Source of the DNA: Nocardia arthritidis NBRC 100137
Lineage (GTDB): Bacteria; Actinomycetota; Actinomycetes; Mycobacteriales; Mycobacteriaceae
Reading direction: 5' to 3'
Assembly: GCF_001612765.1 (NCBI RefSeq)
Contig: NZ_BDBB01000002.1
Span: forward strand, 248,001-312,000
Length of the DNA stretch: 64,000 nucleotides
Shown: one piece after another, positions 29,309-38,042 of the stretch
Layout of the letters: every line of letters starts with the position of its first letter
How positions within the stretch are numbered: position 1 is the stretch's first letter
The notes under the pieces: model-generated
Told to the model about the DNA's origin: nothing
Database searches by the model: none
Seen by the model: the letters and a program-made list of their open reading frames with translations, nothing else
Program-made: the position numbers and the translations under genes

Positions 29309-29450
29309 ATCCACGGCGATCCTGATGGCAACCTGGGTCGCCACGTTCGTGCTGTACGTCTTCGTCAAACCCGACGAAACCACCACCCCTCCGGCCACCC
29401 TCGTCAACGCTGTTCCAGCAGCGGTGATCACGGAACCGCCGGGCCGCTGA
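29295..29450 (+). CDS. 51-residue membrane protein between mscS and ftsE
   Basis: From GTG 29295, with GGGAGGGA five bases upstream, the frame encodes RPRRSTAILMATWVATFVLYVFVKPDE followed by a proline/threonine-rich tail. One hydrophobic helix with a positive N-terminus suggests a single-pass membrane protein with its C-terminus outside. It overlaps mscS by 14 bp. In Mycobacterium tuberculosis a small proline-rich membrane protein (Rv3103c) lies at the same place, which supports it as real. Function unknown. Confidence 0.75.
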   Translation: MRPRRSTAILMATWVATFVLYVFVKPDETTTPPATLVNAVPAAVITEPPGR

Positions 29451-29534
29451 GCCGAGCGCGACGGCCCGCCGCCACGCTGTCACCCATGGTTGACGACGCA
29501 GGCCGCGACCGGTTGCTGGTTACACTGGCTCCCC

Positions 29535-30224
29535 GTGATCACCATGCGGAACGTGACCAAGTCGTACAAGACCTCGACGCGACCCGCGCTGGACGACATC
29601 ACCGTCGATGTGGGCAAGGGCGAGTTCGTCTTCATCATCGGACCGTCCGGCTCGGGCAAATCGACCTTCATGCGATTGCTGCTGAAGGAGGAGGCGCCGA
29701 CGGCGGGCGAGATCAGAGTCGCCGATTTCCGGGTCGACCGGTTACCCGGCCGCAAGGTGCCCAAGTTGCGCCAGCGCATCGGATGCGTATTCCAGGACTT
29801 CCGGCTGCTGCAGCAGAAGACGGTGTACCAGAACGTCGCGTTCGCGCTGGAGGTGATCGGCAAGCGGCGCCAGTTCATCGACCGCACCGTTCCCGAGGTG
29901 CTCGACATGGTGGGGCTCGGCGGCAAGGCCGACCGGCTGCCGACTGAACTCTCCGGTGGTGAACAGCAGCGCGTCGCGATCGCGCGGGCGTTCGTGAACC
30001 GGCCGCTGGTCCTGCTGGCCGACGAACCGACCGGCAACCTCGATCCCGACACCAGCGCAGACATCATGATGCTGCTGGAGCGGATCAACCGCGTCGGCAC
30101 CACGGTGGTGATGGCCACCCACGACAACCACATCGTCGACGCGATGCGAAGGCGGGTGGTGGAGCTAGATCACGGGCGCTTGGTGCGTGACGAGGCCACG
30201 GGCGTGTACGGGGTGGGCCGGTAA
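29535..30224 (+). CDS. ftsE: cell division ATP-binding protein FtsE
   Basis: 229 residues, the usual actinobacterial length, from GTG 29535. ABC ATPase motifs in order: Walker [11 protein letters not shown]-loop VFQDFRLL, signature [14 protein letters not shown], Walker [12 protein letters not shown] and H-loop MATHD. FtsE with FtsX couples ATP use in the cytoplasm to activation of cell-wall hydrolases at the septum. TACACT at 29521-29526 is 8 nt before the GTG, suggesting an additional promoter giving a leaderless transcript. Its stop overlaps the ftsX start (TAATG). Confidence 0.97.
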   Translation: MITMRNVTKSYKTSTRPALDDITVDVGKGEFVFIIGPSGSGKSTFMRLLLKEEAPTAGEIRVADFRVDRLPGRKVPKLRQRIGCVFQDFRLLQQKTVYQNVAFALEVIGKRRQFIDRTVPEVLDMVGLGGKADRLPTELSGGEQQRVAIARAFVNRPLVLLADEPTGNLDPDTSADIMMLLERINRVGTTVVMATHDNHIVDAMRRRVVELDHGRLVRDEATGVYGVGR

Positions 30225-31129
30225 TGCGCGCGAGCTTCCTGTTCGGCGAGGTCTTCGCGGGCCTGCGCCGCAATGTCACGATGACCATCGCGATGATCCT
30301 GACCACGGCGGTCTCGCTCACCATGCTCGGCGGCGGCCTGCTCGCGGTGCGCATCGCGGACAAGACCGAGCAGTACTTCCTGGACCGGCTGGAGGTGCGG
30401 CTGTACCTCACCGAGGACGTCTCGGCCAACGACCCGGACTGCTCGCAGGACCCGTGCCGGTCGCTCATGGCGGACCTGAAGGCCACCGGCGGCGTGGAGT
30501 CGGTCCAGTTCCTCAATCGGGAGGAGGCCGTCCGCGAGGCCAAGGAGAAGACCTTCAAAGACCAGCCCGAGCTGGCCAAATACGTCAGCGAGACGCCGCT
30601 GCCCGCGTCACTGCGGGTGAAGATGGAGGACGCGGAGCTCTATCCCACGATCTACGAGAAGTTCTACGATCGCCCCGGCGTCGGCATGGTGCGCAATGAC
30701 AAGGACATCGTGGACCGGCTGGTCAGCCTGTTCGACGGGTTGCGCAACGCGGCCTTCGGTCTGGCCGTGCTGCAAGCGCTGGCCGCGGTGATGCTGATCG
30801 CCAACATGGTGCAGATCGCCGCGTTCACGCGGCGCACCGAGGTCGGCATCATGCGGTTGGTCGGTGCGACCCGCTGGTACACCCAGTTGCCGTTCCTGCT
30901 CGAGGCCATGGTCGCCGCGCTGGCCGGCTCGGTGCTCGCGGTGCTGGGTCTGCTCATCGCCCGCCCGCTGGTGATCGACCGCGCCCTCGGCGACCTGTTC
31001 GCCAGCAAGGTCTTCCCGCGCATCACCGGCGACGACATCGCGATGACCGCGCTGGTCATCGCCCCGGTCGGCATCGTCTTCGCGGCGATCACGGCCTACG
31101 CCACGCTGCGCTACTACGTGCGCGAGTGA
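30224..31129 (+). CDS. ftsX: cell division protein FtsX
   Basis: 301 residues with four membrane helices (residues ~20-45, 175-200, 225-255, 270-295). The first extracellular loop (~50-165) is the domain that contacts peptidoglycan hydrolases or their partners, and holds two Cys (DCSQDPC) that may form a disulfide. The permease core includes ALAAVMLIANMVQIAAFTRR and EVGIMRLVGATRWYTQLPFL, typical of FtsX/MacB permeases. It overlaps ftsE by one base and must be made with it. Confidence 0.96.
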   Translation: MRASFLFGEVFAGLRRNVTMTIAMILTTAVSLTMLGGGLLAVRIADKTEQYFLDRLEVRLYLTEDVSANDPDCSQDPCRSLMADLKATGGVESVQFLNREEAVREAKEKTFKDQPELAKYVSETPLPASLRVKMEDAELYPTIYEKFYDRPGVGMVRNDKDIVDRLVSLFDGLRNAAFGLAVLQALAAVMLIANMVQIAAFTRRTEVGIMRLVGATRWYTQLPFLLEAMVAALAGSVLAVLGLLIARPLVIDRALGDLFASKVFPRITGDDIAMTALVIAPVGIVFAAITAYATLRYYVRE

Positions 31130-31136
31130 GCGCCCG

Positions 31137-31164
31137 GAGCCGGTGGCCACCGCGCCACCGGCTC
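31137..31164 (+). terminator. hairpin after ftsX
   Basis: GAGCCGGTGGC (31137-31147) pairs perfectly with GCCACCGGCTC (31154-31164) around a 6-nt loop, 8 bp after the ftsX stop. No T-tract follows, as is common for terminator hairpins in high-GC actinobacteria. Confidence 0.6.
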
Positions 31165-31578
31165 GTCCGTGCCCGGGGGCGAGCCCTCCCGCGAGGCGTA
31201 GCCCTCCCCCATGGGATGACGCATCGACTGCCACCGCGACCCGAATGCGCCCGCGGCCCACAGCGTCCACCCGAGTTCCGGCTTACCCGGTGAGGTGCAC
31301 CGGGTAAGCCGGAGCCGGGCAGATTAATCCCCAAATCCCTGCTCGCTCAATGCGAAAGAGCGACAGCAAGCAGTATCCAAGATCAACTGAATCGGCATTC
31401 GCGACAGGATGCACATCTAAATAAATTACGAAAACTGTTGTACCGCAATATAAATCACTTGCGGCAAATGATCGTTACACGACCGCTGCTCGAACGAACA
31501 GAACCGGGCACGCTCTCCGCAAGGGCGATGTCACAATGCTTGAATTTCCATTGTTGGGAATATTAATAATATAATTCC
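31165..31578. other. AT-rich intergenic island
   Basis: This stretch changes from typical GC to markedly AT-rich after ~31320, with runs such as AATATAAATC and AATATTAATAATATAATT before the next gene. I see no gene. It contains the hairpin listed at 31278-31312. The composition suggests acquired DNA or a nucleoid-protein-bound promoter region (inference). Confidence 0.6.
31278..31312. repeat. perfect 15-bp hairpin
   Basis: CCGGCTTACCCGGTG (31278-31292) and CACCGGGTAAGCCGG (31298-31312) form a perfect 15-bp stem with the loop AGGTG. It lies at the border where the AT-rich island begins. A bidirectional terminator is the simplest reading. Confidence 0.7.
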
Positions 31579-32319
31579 ATGGAAAACCTGACTCCTTGGA
31601 ATAAAGCTGAAAACCAGAGTAGCCCGGCCGAAAATTCTGCCGATGAACCGACCGAGAAGGAAGGTGGGCTGCGTGTGGCCCTCAACGGGAACTGGGGTTA
31701 CGTTTGGGCGGCAGTCGGCAGCCTGATCACCTTGGTCTTGCTGTTCCAGCCGTGGCTCACCGCGTCCGGACCCAACGGCAAAGCCGCGACCAACGCTTTC
31801 GGCCGCATCAACGCCTCTACCCGATACTTGACCGTCTGGTCGTCGACGAAACCAATGCCTTTAGCTCACATCACCGGTTTCTGGGCGCTCCTGACCACCG
31901 CCGCCATCATCGTCTGTGTGCTCACCGCGATGATCAATCTGCGGACCCGCAACAAGATACTCGAGCGCGTGACAGCGATATCCTCGGTGGCAGTAGCGAT
32001 CTTCACGATCTGCACCCTGCTCTACATCAACAGCAAAGCGCCCGAACTCAAGGAAATGACCTCGCGCCGATGGGATTTGGGCGGGCAGCTCGGATCAGTG
32101 ATGTCATGGGTTTTCGGCAACGACAAACTGCCGTTCCCCGGCATCAGCGAGACCCGATACTCCACCTCCAGCCTCACCCTCACGGCCCTACTTGCCTGCT
32201 TCACCTCTATCGGCTCGGCCCTGGCCGCCAGCATTCAGCATGTTTTCGCGGGCACCACCAAGCCTTTCCGCTTACTCTGGCGCCCTCCACCATCAGACCC
32301 CGACACCGACAGCACGTAG
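31579..32319 (+). CDS. four-helix membrane protein, unknown family
   Basis: 246 residues. A polar, acidic N-terminus (1-35) precedes hydrophobic helices at residues ~40-58, 95-118, 130-150 and 195-222. Conserved-looking features are the LNGNWGYVWAAVGSLITLVLLFQPWL first helix and NAFGRINASTRYLTVWSS in the loop. It resembles nocardial membrane proteins of unknown role. GC content is lower than in the neighbours and a rare TTA leucine codon is present, in line with its AT-rich upstream. No ribosome site stands out. Confidence 0.65.
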   Translation: MENLTPWNKAENQSSPAENSADEPTEKEGGLRVALNGNWGYVWAAVGSLITLVLLFQPWLTASGPNGKAATNAFGRINASTRYLTVWSSTKPMPLAHITGFWALLTTAAIIVCVLTAMINLRTRNKILERVTAISSVAVAIFTICTLLYINSKAPELKEMTSRRWDLGGQLGSVMSWVFGNDKLPFPGISETRYSTSSLTLTALLACFTSIGSALAASIQHVFAGTTKPFRLLWRPPPSDPDTDST

Positions 32320-32565
32320 AGCACGCAGCCCGGATCATTTGCGCTCGCGGGCGGCCTCGGCGATGGCCACGGCGGCGGATACCGACGTCGCCCATCGGTG
32401 GATTCCGGCGATGGTTGGTCAACTCTGGCTGGACGGCCGGTGGCGGGGGTACCGCGCGGGGTACCACGCTCGCCAGGGCGATGAGCCCGATCGCCGACCA
32501 CCCAGGTTCGGGCACTTGTCCAGCAAAGCGCGGATTCCCCGCGTATGCTGCACCTCGACGTCCTT
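32320..32565. other. gene-poor region with a possible decayed coding scrap
   Basis: On the minus strand a frame ending at 32335 reads IHRWATSVSAAVAIAEAAR and is closed upstream by a stop. It looks like the C-terminal end of a lost gene but is too short to name. A GGGGTACC direct repeat also occurs near 32446. No intact gene is supported here. Confidence 0.3.
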
Positions 32566-32602
32566 CTTACTCCGGAGTAAGATAGCCTTACTCCAGAGTA
32601 AG
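32566..32602. promoter_or_regulatory. two tandem palindromic operators upstream of the fadE pair
   Basis: CTTACTCCGGAGTAAG (32566-32581) is a perfect 16-bp palindrome. CTTACTCCAGAGTAAG (32587-32602) is the same site with one change. Both are followed by ATAGC, so the repeat unit is 21 bp, two helical turns. A dimeric repressor, most likely TetR type, would bind both on one face of the DNA. They lie 48 bp before the start of the first acyl-CoA dehydrogenase gene. No regulator gene is adjacent, so the cognate protein is elsewhere. Confidence 0.85.
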
Positions 32603-32649
32603 ATAGCTGGGAAGCACCGCACCGAATCCGTCCGAGAAAACAGGTGATG

Positions 32650-34038
32650 ATGAGCACTCGAGACAGCGCAACGACGCGACGTCCAGACACGTCCGCGGTC
32701 GGCCTGACCCAACCCAAGCGGGATTGGATGGGCGCGGCGATGCGGGTCATGACGACCCTCACCGGGTCGGAACTCGCCGAGAAATACAACCTGCGCAAGC
32801 CGATCGAGCGCGTCACCTATGAGGGCACCAAGACCGGCTTCCGTACGCTCGGCGCGGCGACCCGCGCGTTCGCCAGGGTGGCGGGCAGCGGCGCGCCGAA
32901 GCGCCTGGCCACCAACGAGGCGAAGAACAAGGACTTCTTCGACCTGACGCCGTCCGACGAACAGCAGATGATCGTCGAGACGGTGCGGGAGTTCGCCGCC
33001 GAGATCCTGCGCCCGGCCGCCTACGAGGCCGACAACGCCGCCAACGCGCCCCGCGACCTGCTCGAGCGCGCCGCCGAACTCGGCATCACCCTGATCAACG
33101 TGCCCGAGGAACTCGAGGGTGCGGCCTCCGAGCGCGGTGCGGTGACCAACTCGCTGGTCGCCGAGGCGCTCGCGCACGGCGACATGGGCCTGGCCCTGCC
33201 CATCCTGGCGCCCAGCGGCGTCGCGGTCGCGCTCTCGCAGTGGGGCAGCGACGCGCAGCAGAAGACTTACCTGCCGTCCTTCACCGGTGAGAACGTGCCG
33301 CAGGCCTCCGTGGTGATCAGCGAGCCGCGCGCCCTGTTCGATCCGTTCGCCCTGGACACCAAGGCGGTGCGCTCGCCGAGCGGCTACCGCATCTCGGGCG
33401 TGAAGAGCCTGGTGCCCGCCGCGGCCGATGCCGAGCTGTTCCTCGTCGCCGCGGAGCTGGACGGCCGTCCCGCGCTGTTCATCGTCGAGTCGGACGCGCC
33501 GGGCCTGGTGGTGGAGGCCGATCCGAGCATGGGTCTGCGCGCCGCGGGCCTGGGCCGCCTGATCCTGGACAACGTCGCGGTCGGCACCGACGCCATCCTG
33601 GGCGATGGTGACGCGGCGACCCGCGCCGAGGAGTACGCCGACGCCGTGCGCCTGGCCCGCCTCGGCTGGGCTTCGCTGGCCGCGGGCACCGGTAAGGCCG
33701 TGCTGGACTACGTGATCCCGTACGTGAACGAGCGCGAAGCGTTCGGCGAGCCGATCTCGCACCGTCAGGCGGTCGCCTTCATGGTCGCCAACATCGCCAT
33801 CGAACTCGACGGCCTGCGGCTGGTGACGCTGCGCGGCGCTTCGCGCGCGGAGCAGGGCCTGTCCTTCGGCCGCGAGGCGGCGCTGGCCCGCAAGCTCGCC
33901 ACCGACAAGGGCATGCAGATCGGCCTCGACGGCGTGCAACTGCTCGGCGGTCACGGCTTCACCAAGGAACACCCGGTCGAGCGTTGGTACCGCGACCTGC
34001 GGGCCATCGGCATCGCCGAAGGTGTCGTGCTCATCTAA
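32650..34038 (+). CDS. acyl-CoA dehydrogenase (FadE24-like)
   Basis: 462 residues; GTG 32644 and ATGs at 32647 and 32650 are all possible starts behind AGGTG. After a ~75-residue extension (LTGSELAEKYNLRKPIERVTYEGTKTG) comes the acyl-CoA dehydrogenase fold: helical N-domain (DEQQMIVETVREFAAEILRP), beta domain, and C-domain with VPYVNERxAFGxPISHRQAV and LLGGHGFTKEHPVERWYRDLRA. It resembles M. tuberculosis FadE24, which is likewise paired with FadE23. The enzyme oxidises an acyl-CoA ester with FAD in beta-oxidation; chain preference unknown. Confidence 0.88.
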   Translation: MSTRDSATTRRPDTSAVGLTQPKRDWMGAAMRVMTTLTGSELAEKYNLRKPIERVTYEGTKTGFRTLGAATRAFARVAGSGAPKRLATNEAKNKDFFDLTPSDEQQMIVETVREFAAEILRPAAYEADNAANAPRDLLERAAELGITLINVPEELEGAASERGAVTNSLVAEALAHGDMGLALPILAPSGVAVALSQWGSDAQQKTYLPSFTGENVPQASVVISEPRALFDPFALDTKAVRSPSGYRISGVKSLVPAAADAELFLVAAELDGRPALFIVESDAPGLVVEADPSMGLRAAGLGRLILDNVAVGTDAILGDGDAATRAEEYADAVRLARLGWASLAAGTGKAVLDYVIPYVNEREAFGEPISHRQAVAFMVANIAIELDGLRLVTLRGASRAEQGLSFGREAALARKLATDKGMQIGLDGVQLLGGHGFTKEHPVERWYRDLRAIGIAEGVVLI

Positions 34039-34071
34039 CCGGCCCGTTCCGTTCTCCAGGAGACCTCACCC

Positions 34072-35301
34072 ATGATCAATCTCGAACTCCCCAAGAAGCT
34101 GCGGGCCAGCGCGAACCAGGCGCACCAGGTCGCGCAGGAGATCTTCCGCCCGATCTCGCGCAAGTACGACCTCGCCGAGCACGACTACCCGGTCGAGCTG
34201 GACACCATGGCCGCCATGGTCGAGGGTCTGGCCGACTCCGGCACCCAGAAGATCGGCGGCGCCGCCGGTGGCCGTTCCGACGACAGCGACACCGACCGTC
34301 ACGCTACCGAGCTGCTCGGGAACACCAACGGCGGCAACATGTCCGCGCTGCTGAACGCGCTGGAGACCTCCTGGGGCGACGTCGGCCTCATGCTGTCGAT
34401 CCCCTACCAGGGCCTGGGCAACGCGGCCATCGCCGCCGTGGCCACCGACGAGCAGTTGAAGCGCTTCGGCAAGGTGTGGGCCTCGATGGCGATCACCGAG
34501 CCGTCGTTCGGCTCCGACTCCGCCGCCGTGTCCACCACCGCCGTGCTCGACGGCGACGAGTGGGTGCTCAACGGCGAGAAGATCTTCGTCACCGCGGGTC
34601 AGCGCTCGACCCACATCGTGGTCTGGGCGACGGTGGACAAGAGCCTCGGACGCGCGGCGATCAAGTCGTTCGTCGTGCCGCGCGACGCTCCCGGCCTCTC
34701 GGTGGCCCGGCTCGAGCACAAGCTCGGCATCAAGGCCTCCGACACCGCCGTGCTGCTGTTGCAGGACTGCCGGATTCCGAAGGACAACATCCTCGGCAGC
34801 CCGGAAGTCAACGTGGAGAAGGGTTTTGCCGGGGTCATGCAGACCTTCGACAACACCCGTCCGCTCGTCGCCGCGATGGCGATCGGCGTCGCCCGCGCCG
34901 CGCTCGAGGAGCTGCGCTCGATCCTGACCGGCGCCGGTGTGGAGATCTCCTACGACAGCCCGGCCAACAACCAGCACGCCGCCGCCGCCGAATTCCTGCG
35001 GATGGAAGCCGATTACGAGGCCGCCTACCTGCTCGCCCTGCGCGCCGCGTGGATGGCCGACAACAAGAAGCCCAACTCGCTCGAGGCGTCCATGTCCAAG
35101 GCGAAGGCGGGCCGCACCGGCACCGACGTCACCTTGAAGGCCGTCGAACTGGCCGGCGCCATCGGCTACTCCCAGCGCACCCTGCTGGAGAAGTGGGGCC
35201 GCGACTCGAAGATTCTCGACATCTTCGAAGGCACCCAGCAGATCCAGCAGCTCATCGTCGCCCGCCGCGTGCTGGGCAAGACCAGCGCCGAGCTGAAGTG
35301 A
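34072..35301 (+). CDS. acyl-CoA dehydrogenase (FadE23-like)
   Basis: 409 residues from ATG 34072, with AGGAGA upstream. It has the full acyl-CoA dehydrogenase plan: ITEPSFGSDSAAVSTTA (FAD/substrate loop), the beta domain with EWVLNGEKIFVTAG, and the C-terminal EGTQQIQQLIVARRVLGK that carries the FAD-contacting motif. The usual catalytic-base region holds no obvious Glu in the IEGT position, so the pair may act as a heterodimer with shared sites, as known for several actinobacterial FadE pairs. It follows its partner by 33 bp. Confidence 0.88.
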   Translation: MINLELPKKLRASANQAHQVAQEIFRPISRKYDLAEHDYPVELDTMAAMVEGLADSGTQKIGGAAGGRSDDSDTDRHATELLGNTNGGNMSALLNALETSWGDVGLMLSIPYQGLGNAAIAAVATDEQLKRFGKVWASMAITEPSFGSDSAAVSTTAVLDGDEWVLNGEKIFVTAGQRSTHIVVWATVDKSLGRAAIKSFVVPRDAPGLSVARLEHKLGIKASDTAVLLLQDCRIPKDNILGSPEVNVEKGFAGVMQTFDNTRPLVAAMAIGVARAALEELRSILTGAGVEISYDSPANNQHAAAAEFLRMEADYEAAYLLALRAAWMADNKKPNSLEASMSKAKAGRTGTDVTLKAVELAGAIGYSQRTLLEKWGRDSKILDIFEGTQQIQQLIVARRVLGKTSAELK

Positions 35302-35326
35302 TGCCGGCTTAGACGATCCGGTAACG

Positions 35327-35365
35327 AAATCCGGTGCGAGCTTCTCGGACTCGCACCGGATTTTT
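35327..35365 (+). terminator. rho-independent terminator of the fadE operon
   Basis: AAATCCGGTGCGAG (35327-35340) pairs perfectly with CTCGCACCGGATTT (35350-35363) around a 9-nt loop and runs into TTTTT. This is the best intrinsic terminator of the window. Confidence 0.92.
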
Positions 35366-35468
35366 CGTTTCCAGTCCGTTGAGCAAAACGAATGACGTGT
35401 CCACCGAAGCGATTTGGCGATCAGGCAACTATGGCTTCCGGACCGGATGTTCCGTATCCTTCGCGCAC

Positions 35469-35549
35469 ATGTGGAGCATTGTTCTCATTTCGATTGTCAG
35501 TTGTTTCGTGATCGCCGCTGGATTCGCGTGGGGGCTGCCCGGCGACTGA
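35469..35549 (+). CDS. possible 26-residue membrane peptide
   Basis: ATG 35469 opens MWSIVLISIVSCFVIAAGFA followed by WGLPGD and a stop, a single hydrophobic helix. It lies about 100 bp after the fadE terminator. No ribosome site is visible, so this is a weak call; short hydrophobic peptides of this kind do occur in actinobacteria. Confidence 0.3.
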   Translation: MWSIVLISIVSCFVIAAGFAWGLPGD

Positions 35550-35555
35550 GGCACC

Positions 35556-35738
35556 TCAGGACCTGGTTCGCTCGCCATGTCGGATGATGTCGCGGTGCGA
35601 CGCTCCGACGAAGGATTCACGGTCGGCCACTTGTCCCGCTGCTTTCCGCATGCGTTCGTCGGCGATCCGGCGGTCGGTGTCGGCGAGGCATAGGAGGACC
35701 CGGGGCGTGCGGGTCGGCTCCTCGGTGACAGCGCTCAC
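35556..35738 (-). CDS. small hypothetical protein after the acyltransferase gene
   Basis: 60 residues from GTG 35738, overlapping no other gene. The translation (VSAVTEEPTRTPRVLLCLAD, then DRRIADERMRKAAGQVADRE) has a helical, charged pattern typical of a real soluble protein. It begins 17 bp downstream of the acyltransferase stop on the same strand and may be co-transcribed. No family recognised; no clear ribosome site. Confidence 0.4.
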   Translation of the reverse strand: MSAVTEEPTRTPRVLLCLADTDRRIADERMRKAAGQVADRESFVGASHRDIIRHGERTRS

Positions 35739-35755
35739 CCGCGCAGGTCGTTGAC

Positions 35756-36691
35756 CTAACCATCCGACTGTTGAGCGGTTCGGTCCGGCGGGACGGGGGT
35801 CTGGCGCGCGAGCTGGGCGGCCGTGAGGTCGGCCGTCCAGAGGGGCTGGAGCATGTGCCAGTCGGCGGGGTGGGCGGCGATACCGGCGGCGAAGTGATCG
35901 GCCAGCGCCTGGGTGGTCTCGGCCACTCCACGGCTGGTGTCGAGCGGTGGATCCACGTGGACTCCCCACCCGTCCGGGGTGAACCAGCAGTGCACGGGAA
36001 GCAGTGGCGCGCCGGTGTCGATCGCCAGCCGGGCCGGACCGGCCGGTAGCCGAGCGGGCTCACCGAAGAAGGTGACTGGTACGCCCGTACCGGACAGGTC
36101 GCGTTCACCGAGCAGTCCGACTATTCGTCCCTGCCGGATCCTGGCGAGCAGCTGCGGGAACGGCGGCGTCGCGGTGCCGGTGAGCGGGATGATCTCGAAA
36201 CCCAGACGTTCACGGAAACGGACGAAGCGCCGGAACAACGAATCCGGCGCGAGCCGCTCGGCGACCACAGTCGGCGAGCCGACGCGCTGCACCAGCCAGA
36301 CTCCGGCCAGGTCCCAATTACCGCTGTGCGGCAGGGCGAGCACCGCGCCGGTGCCGCGGTCGACCGCCTGGTGGATGTGTTCCAGCCCGGACGCCGAGGA
36401 TTCGATGGTGTCGGCCAGCCGCACCGGGTCCATCGACGGCAGCCGAAAGGCTTCCCGCCAGTACCGGGCATAGGAGCGCAGACTCGCCCGGACCAGCGCA
36501 TGCGGCACCTCGTCCGGCGCGGTGCCCATGACACGGGAGAGATTGCGCCGCAATTGGTTCGGTCCACCGTCGCGGGCCGCGCGTTCGGCTCCCGCGTCGA
36601 AGAGGCGGACGGCCAGCGGTTCCGGCAGGGCGCGCACCAGCCGCCAGCCGGCGGCGTAACCCAGGTCCCAAACCCGGCCGGCCGGATGCAC
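35756..36691 (-). CDS. lysophospholipid acyltransferase (PatA/LpxL-like)
   Basis: 311 residues from GTG 36691. The catalytic HxxxxD box is LPHSGNWDLAG near residue 120, with downstream GRIVGLLGERDLSGTGVPVTFFG and PAGPARLAIDTGAPLLPVHCW as in the LpxL/HtrB fold. In mycolic-acid bacteria the best-known member is PatA, which acylates phosphatidylinositol mannosides on the inner membrane leaflet. The usual pgsA and pimA neighbours are absent, so this may be a paralogue with another lipid acceptor. Start codon overlaps the preceding small frame (TAGTG). Confidence 0.85.
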   Translation of the reverse strand: MHPAGRVWDLGYAAGWRLVRALPEPLAVRLFDAGAERAARDGGPNQLRRNLSRVMGTAPDEVPHALVRASLRSYARYWREAFRLPSMDPVRLADTIESSASGLEHIHQAVDRGTGAVLALPHSGNWDLAGVWLVQRVGSPTVVAERLAPDSLFRRFVRFRERLGFEIIPLTGTATPPFPQLLARIRQGRIVGLLGERDLSGTGVPVTFFGEPARLPAGPARLAIDTGAPLLPVHCWFTPDGWGVHVDPPLDTSRGVAETTQALADHFAAGIAAHPADWHMLQPLWTADLTAAQLARQTPVPPDRTAQQSDG

Positions 36692-36855
36692 TAATCGCCG
36701 CCGGAGTCGACCGGTCCCGCTTCGTCGGTCGCCGCGGACGGCGTCGCGGCGACGACGTCGCTGAATACGGGCACGGGAACTCCGGCCGCAGGCGCGCCGA
36801 CCTCGGCGGGCTCACTCGGATGGCTGAACAAAGGTGACCGGTTACTTCGATGCAT
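36691..36855 (-). CDS. possible small protein coupled to the acyltransferase
   Basis: 54 residues from ATG 36855 (a longer frame begins at 36906). Its TAG overlaps the GTG of the acyltransferase, an arrangement seen in coupled genes. The product is proline/alanine rich and acidic (GVPVPVFSDVVAATPSAATD) with no helix or signal peptide. It could equally be a leader frame without its own function. Confidence 0.35.
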   Translation of the reverse strand: MHRSNRSPLFSHPSEPAEVGAPAAGVPVPVFSDVVAATPSAATDEAGPVDSGGD

Positions 36856-37325
36856 TTTCTGGATTCTCCGCTCATTCGCGATCGATGACGCCCGATTGGG
36901 TGGCACACCGTACAGATACGGTCACCGCCGCCGCGGATTCGGCGGTCGCCTCGAAACCCACACTACCCTCGGCCAGACCATACGGAACGGTTTATCGAGG
37001 ATGCGCCCACGCAGCCCCTGGTCGGCAGCCACATCGCTTGGCGCCATGATGTCGACCACGGAATGTCCCAACGCCGTCGGCGGCCCGTTTCGTAGGGCGG
37101 CGCGGGGCGCGGAAACCGTTGCGCCCCTAGGATCCATCGCGCTCGACCCGCTGACGGGCACGCCGCTGCGTCGATGAGTCAACGACACGATCACACCATT
37201 CGGCGTTCACCCCTGGACAGGTGGCGCACCGACCAGGCAGCCTATCGCCCTGAGTCGCTGGATCGACGAATCAGCGGACGTATTTTCACTCGAGCTGTAC
37301 CAGAAAACTTCGAGGAGAACTGGTT
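36856..37325. other. long intergenic region, no gene recognised
   Basis: 470 bp between divergent genes. Open frames here are short, arginine- or proline-rich and without ribosome sites. The last 20 bp before 37326 contain GAGGAG, the ribosome site of the next gene. Nothing else can be supported. Confidence 0.5.
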
Positions 37326-37957
37326 ATGCAACGACTGAGTCTTACGCGTCGCCTCGCTACCGCCTTCGCCGCCTCCGCGGTGTTGGTAGCGCCCTTCGCC
37401 GGGCACGCCGCCGCGCAGCCTGCCACAGTGGACTGGACTGCCGCCGCGCAGCAACTGCGTGCCGCCGCGGCCGGGAACGCGGCAGCCGAGCAGGCAATCG
37501 ATCGGCTGATCGCCTCCGGGCAGCTGGCCGAGGCCGAGCAGGCGGCCTTGCCCGCGCAACCGTTCCAGATTCCCGCGCAGTCGGACATCGGACGCGGCGA
37601 GGGGCCTGGCGTCTACGGATCGGGCATCGCCCTCGGGGTCGACGGATTGCGCCTCGGGTTCTTCGGCGGGCCGGGCACCATCTCGCCGAACCAGGGCGGC
37701 GCGAAGCTCGAGGTGCTGTGGATCAACCTGGCCAACGGACGCAGCGGCACCGAACTCCTCTACGAGCACAACGATGTTCCGGTGGACACCACCATTCGCA
37801 CCCGCGCCCTGGACACGGCGCGGGTCCGGTCGTCGCCGCGGTGTACGGATCGTTGTGGCACCGCTGGTCGGTGCCCGTGAGCGACGAGAACCCGGACGGA
37901 TACGCCTACCGGCTGGGCACGATCTCGGTCCCGTCGTTCGGCGCCGTCTACAACTGA
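37326..37957 (+). pseudogene. secreted protein with a frameshift near its C-terminus
   Basis: ATG 37326 follows GAGGAG. A signal peptide is clear (LATAFAASAVLVAPFAGHAAAQ), followed by a helical region (WTAAAQQLRAAAAGNAAAEQ) and a beta-rich part. Around 37815 the frame breaks: the natural continuation GPVVAAVYGSLWHRWSVPVS is in another frame and ends at 37957, while the original frame ends at 37880 in unlike residues. Joined, the product is about 210 residues. It resembles nocardial secreted proteins of unknown function. A sequencing slip in a GC run is not excluded. Confidence 0.6.
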
Positions 37958-38042
37958 GATCCGCGGGCTCCGGCTCCCGCCGCCCGCGGGACCGGAGCCC
38001 TCGGTTTGTCGGAGAATACGTACTTCCGTAACTTTTGGATCC

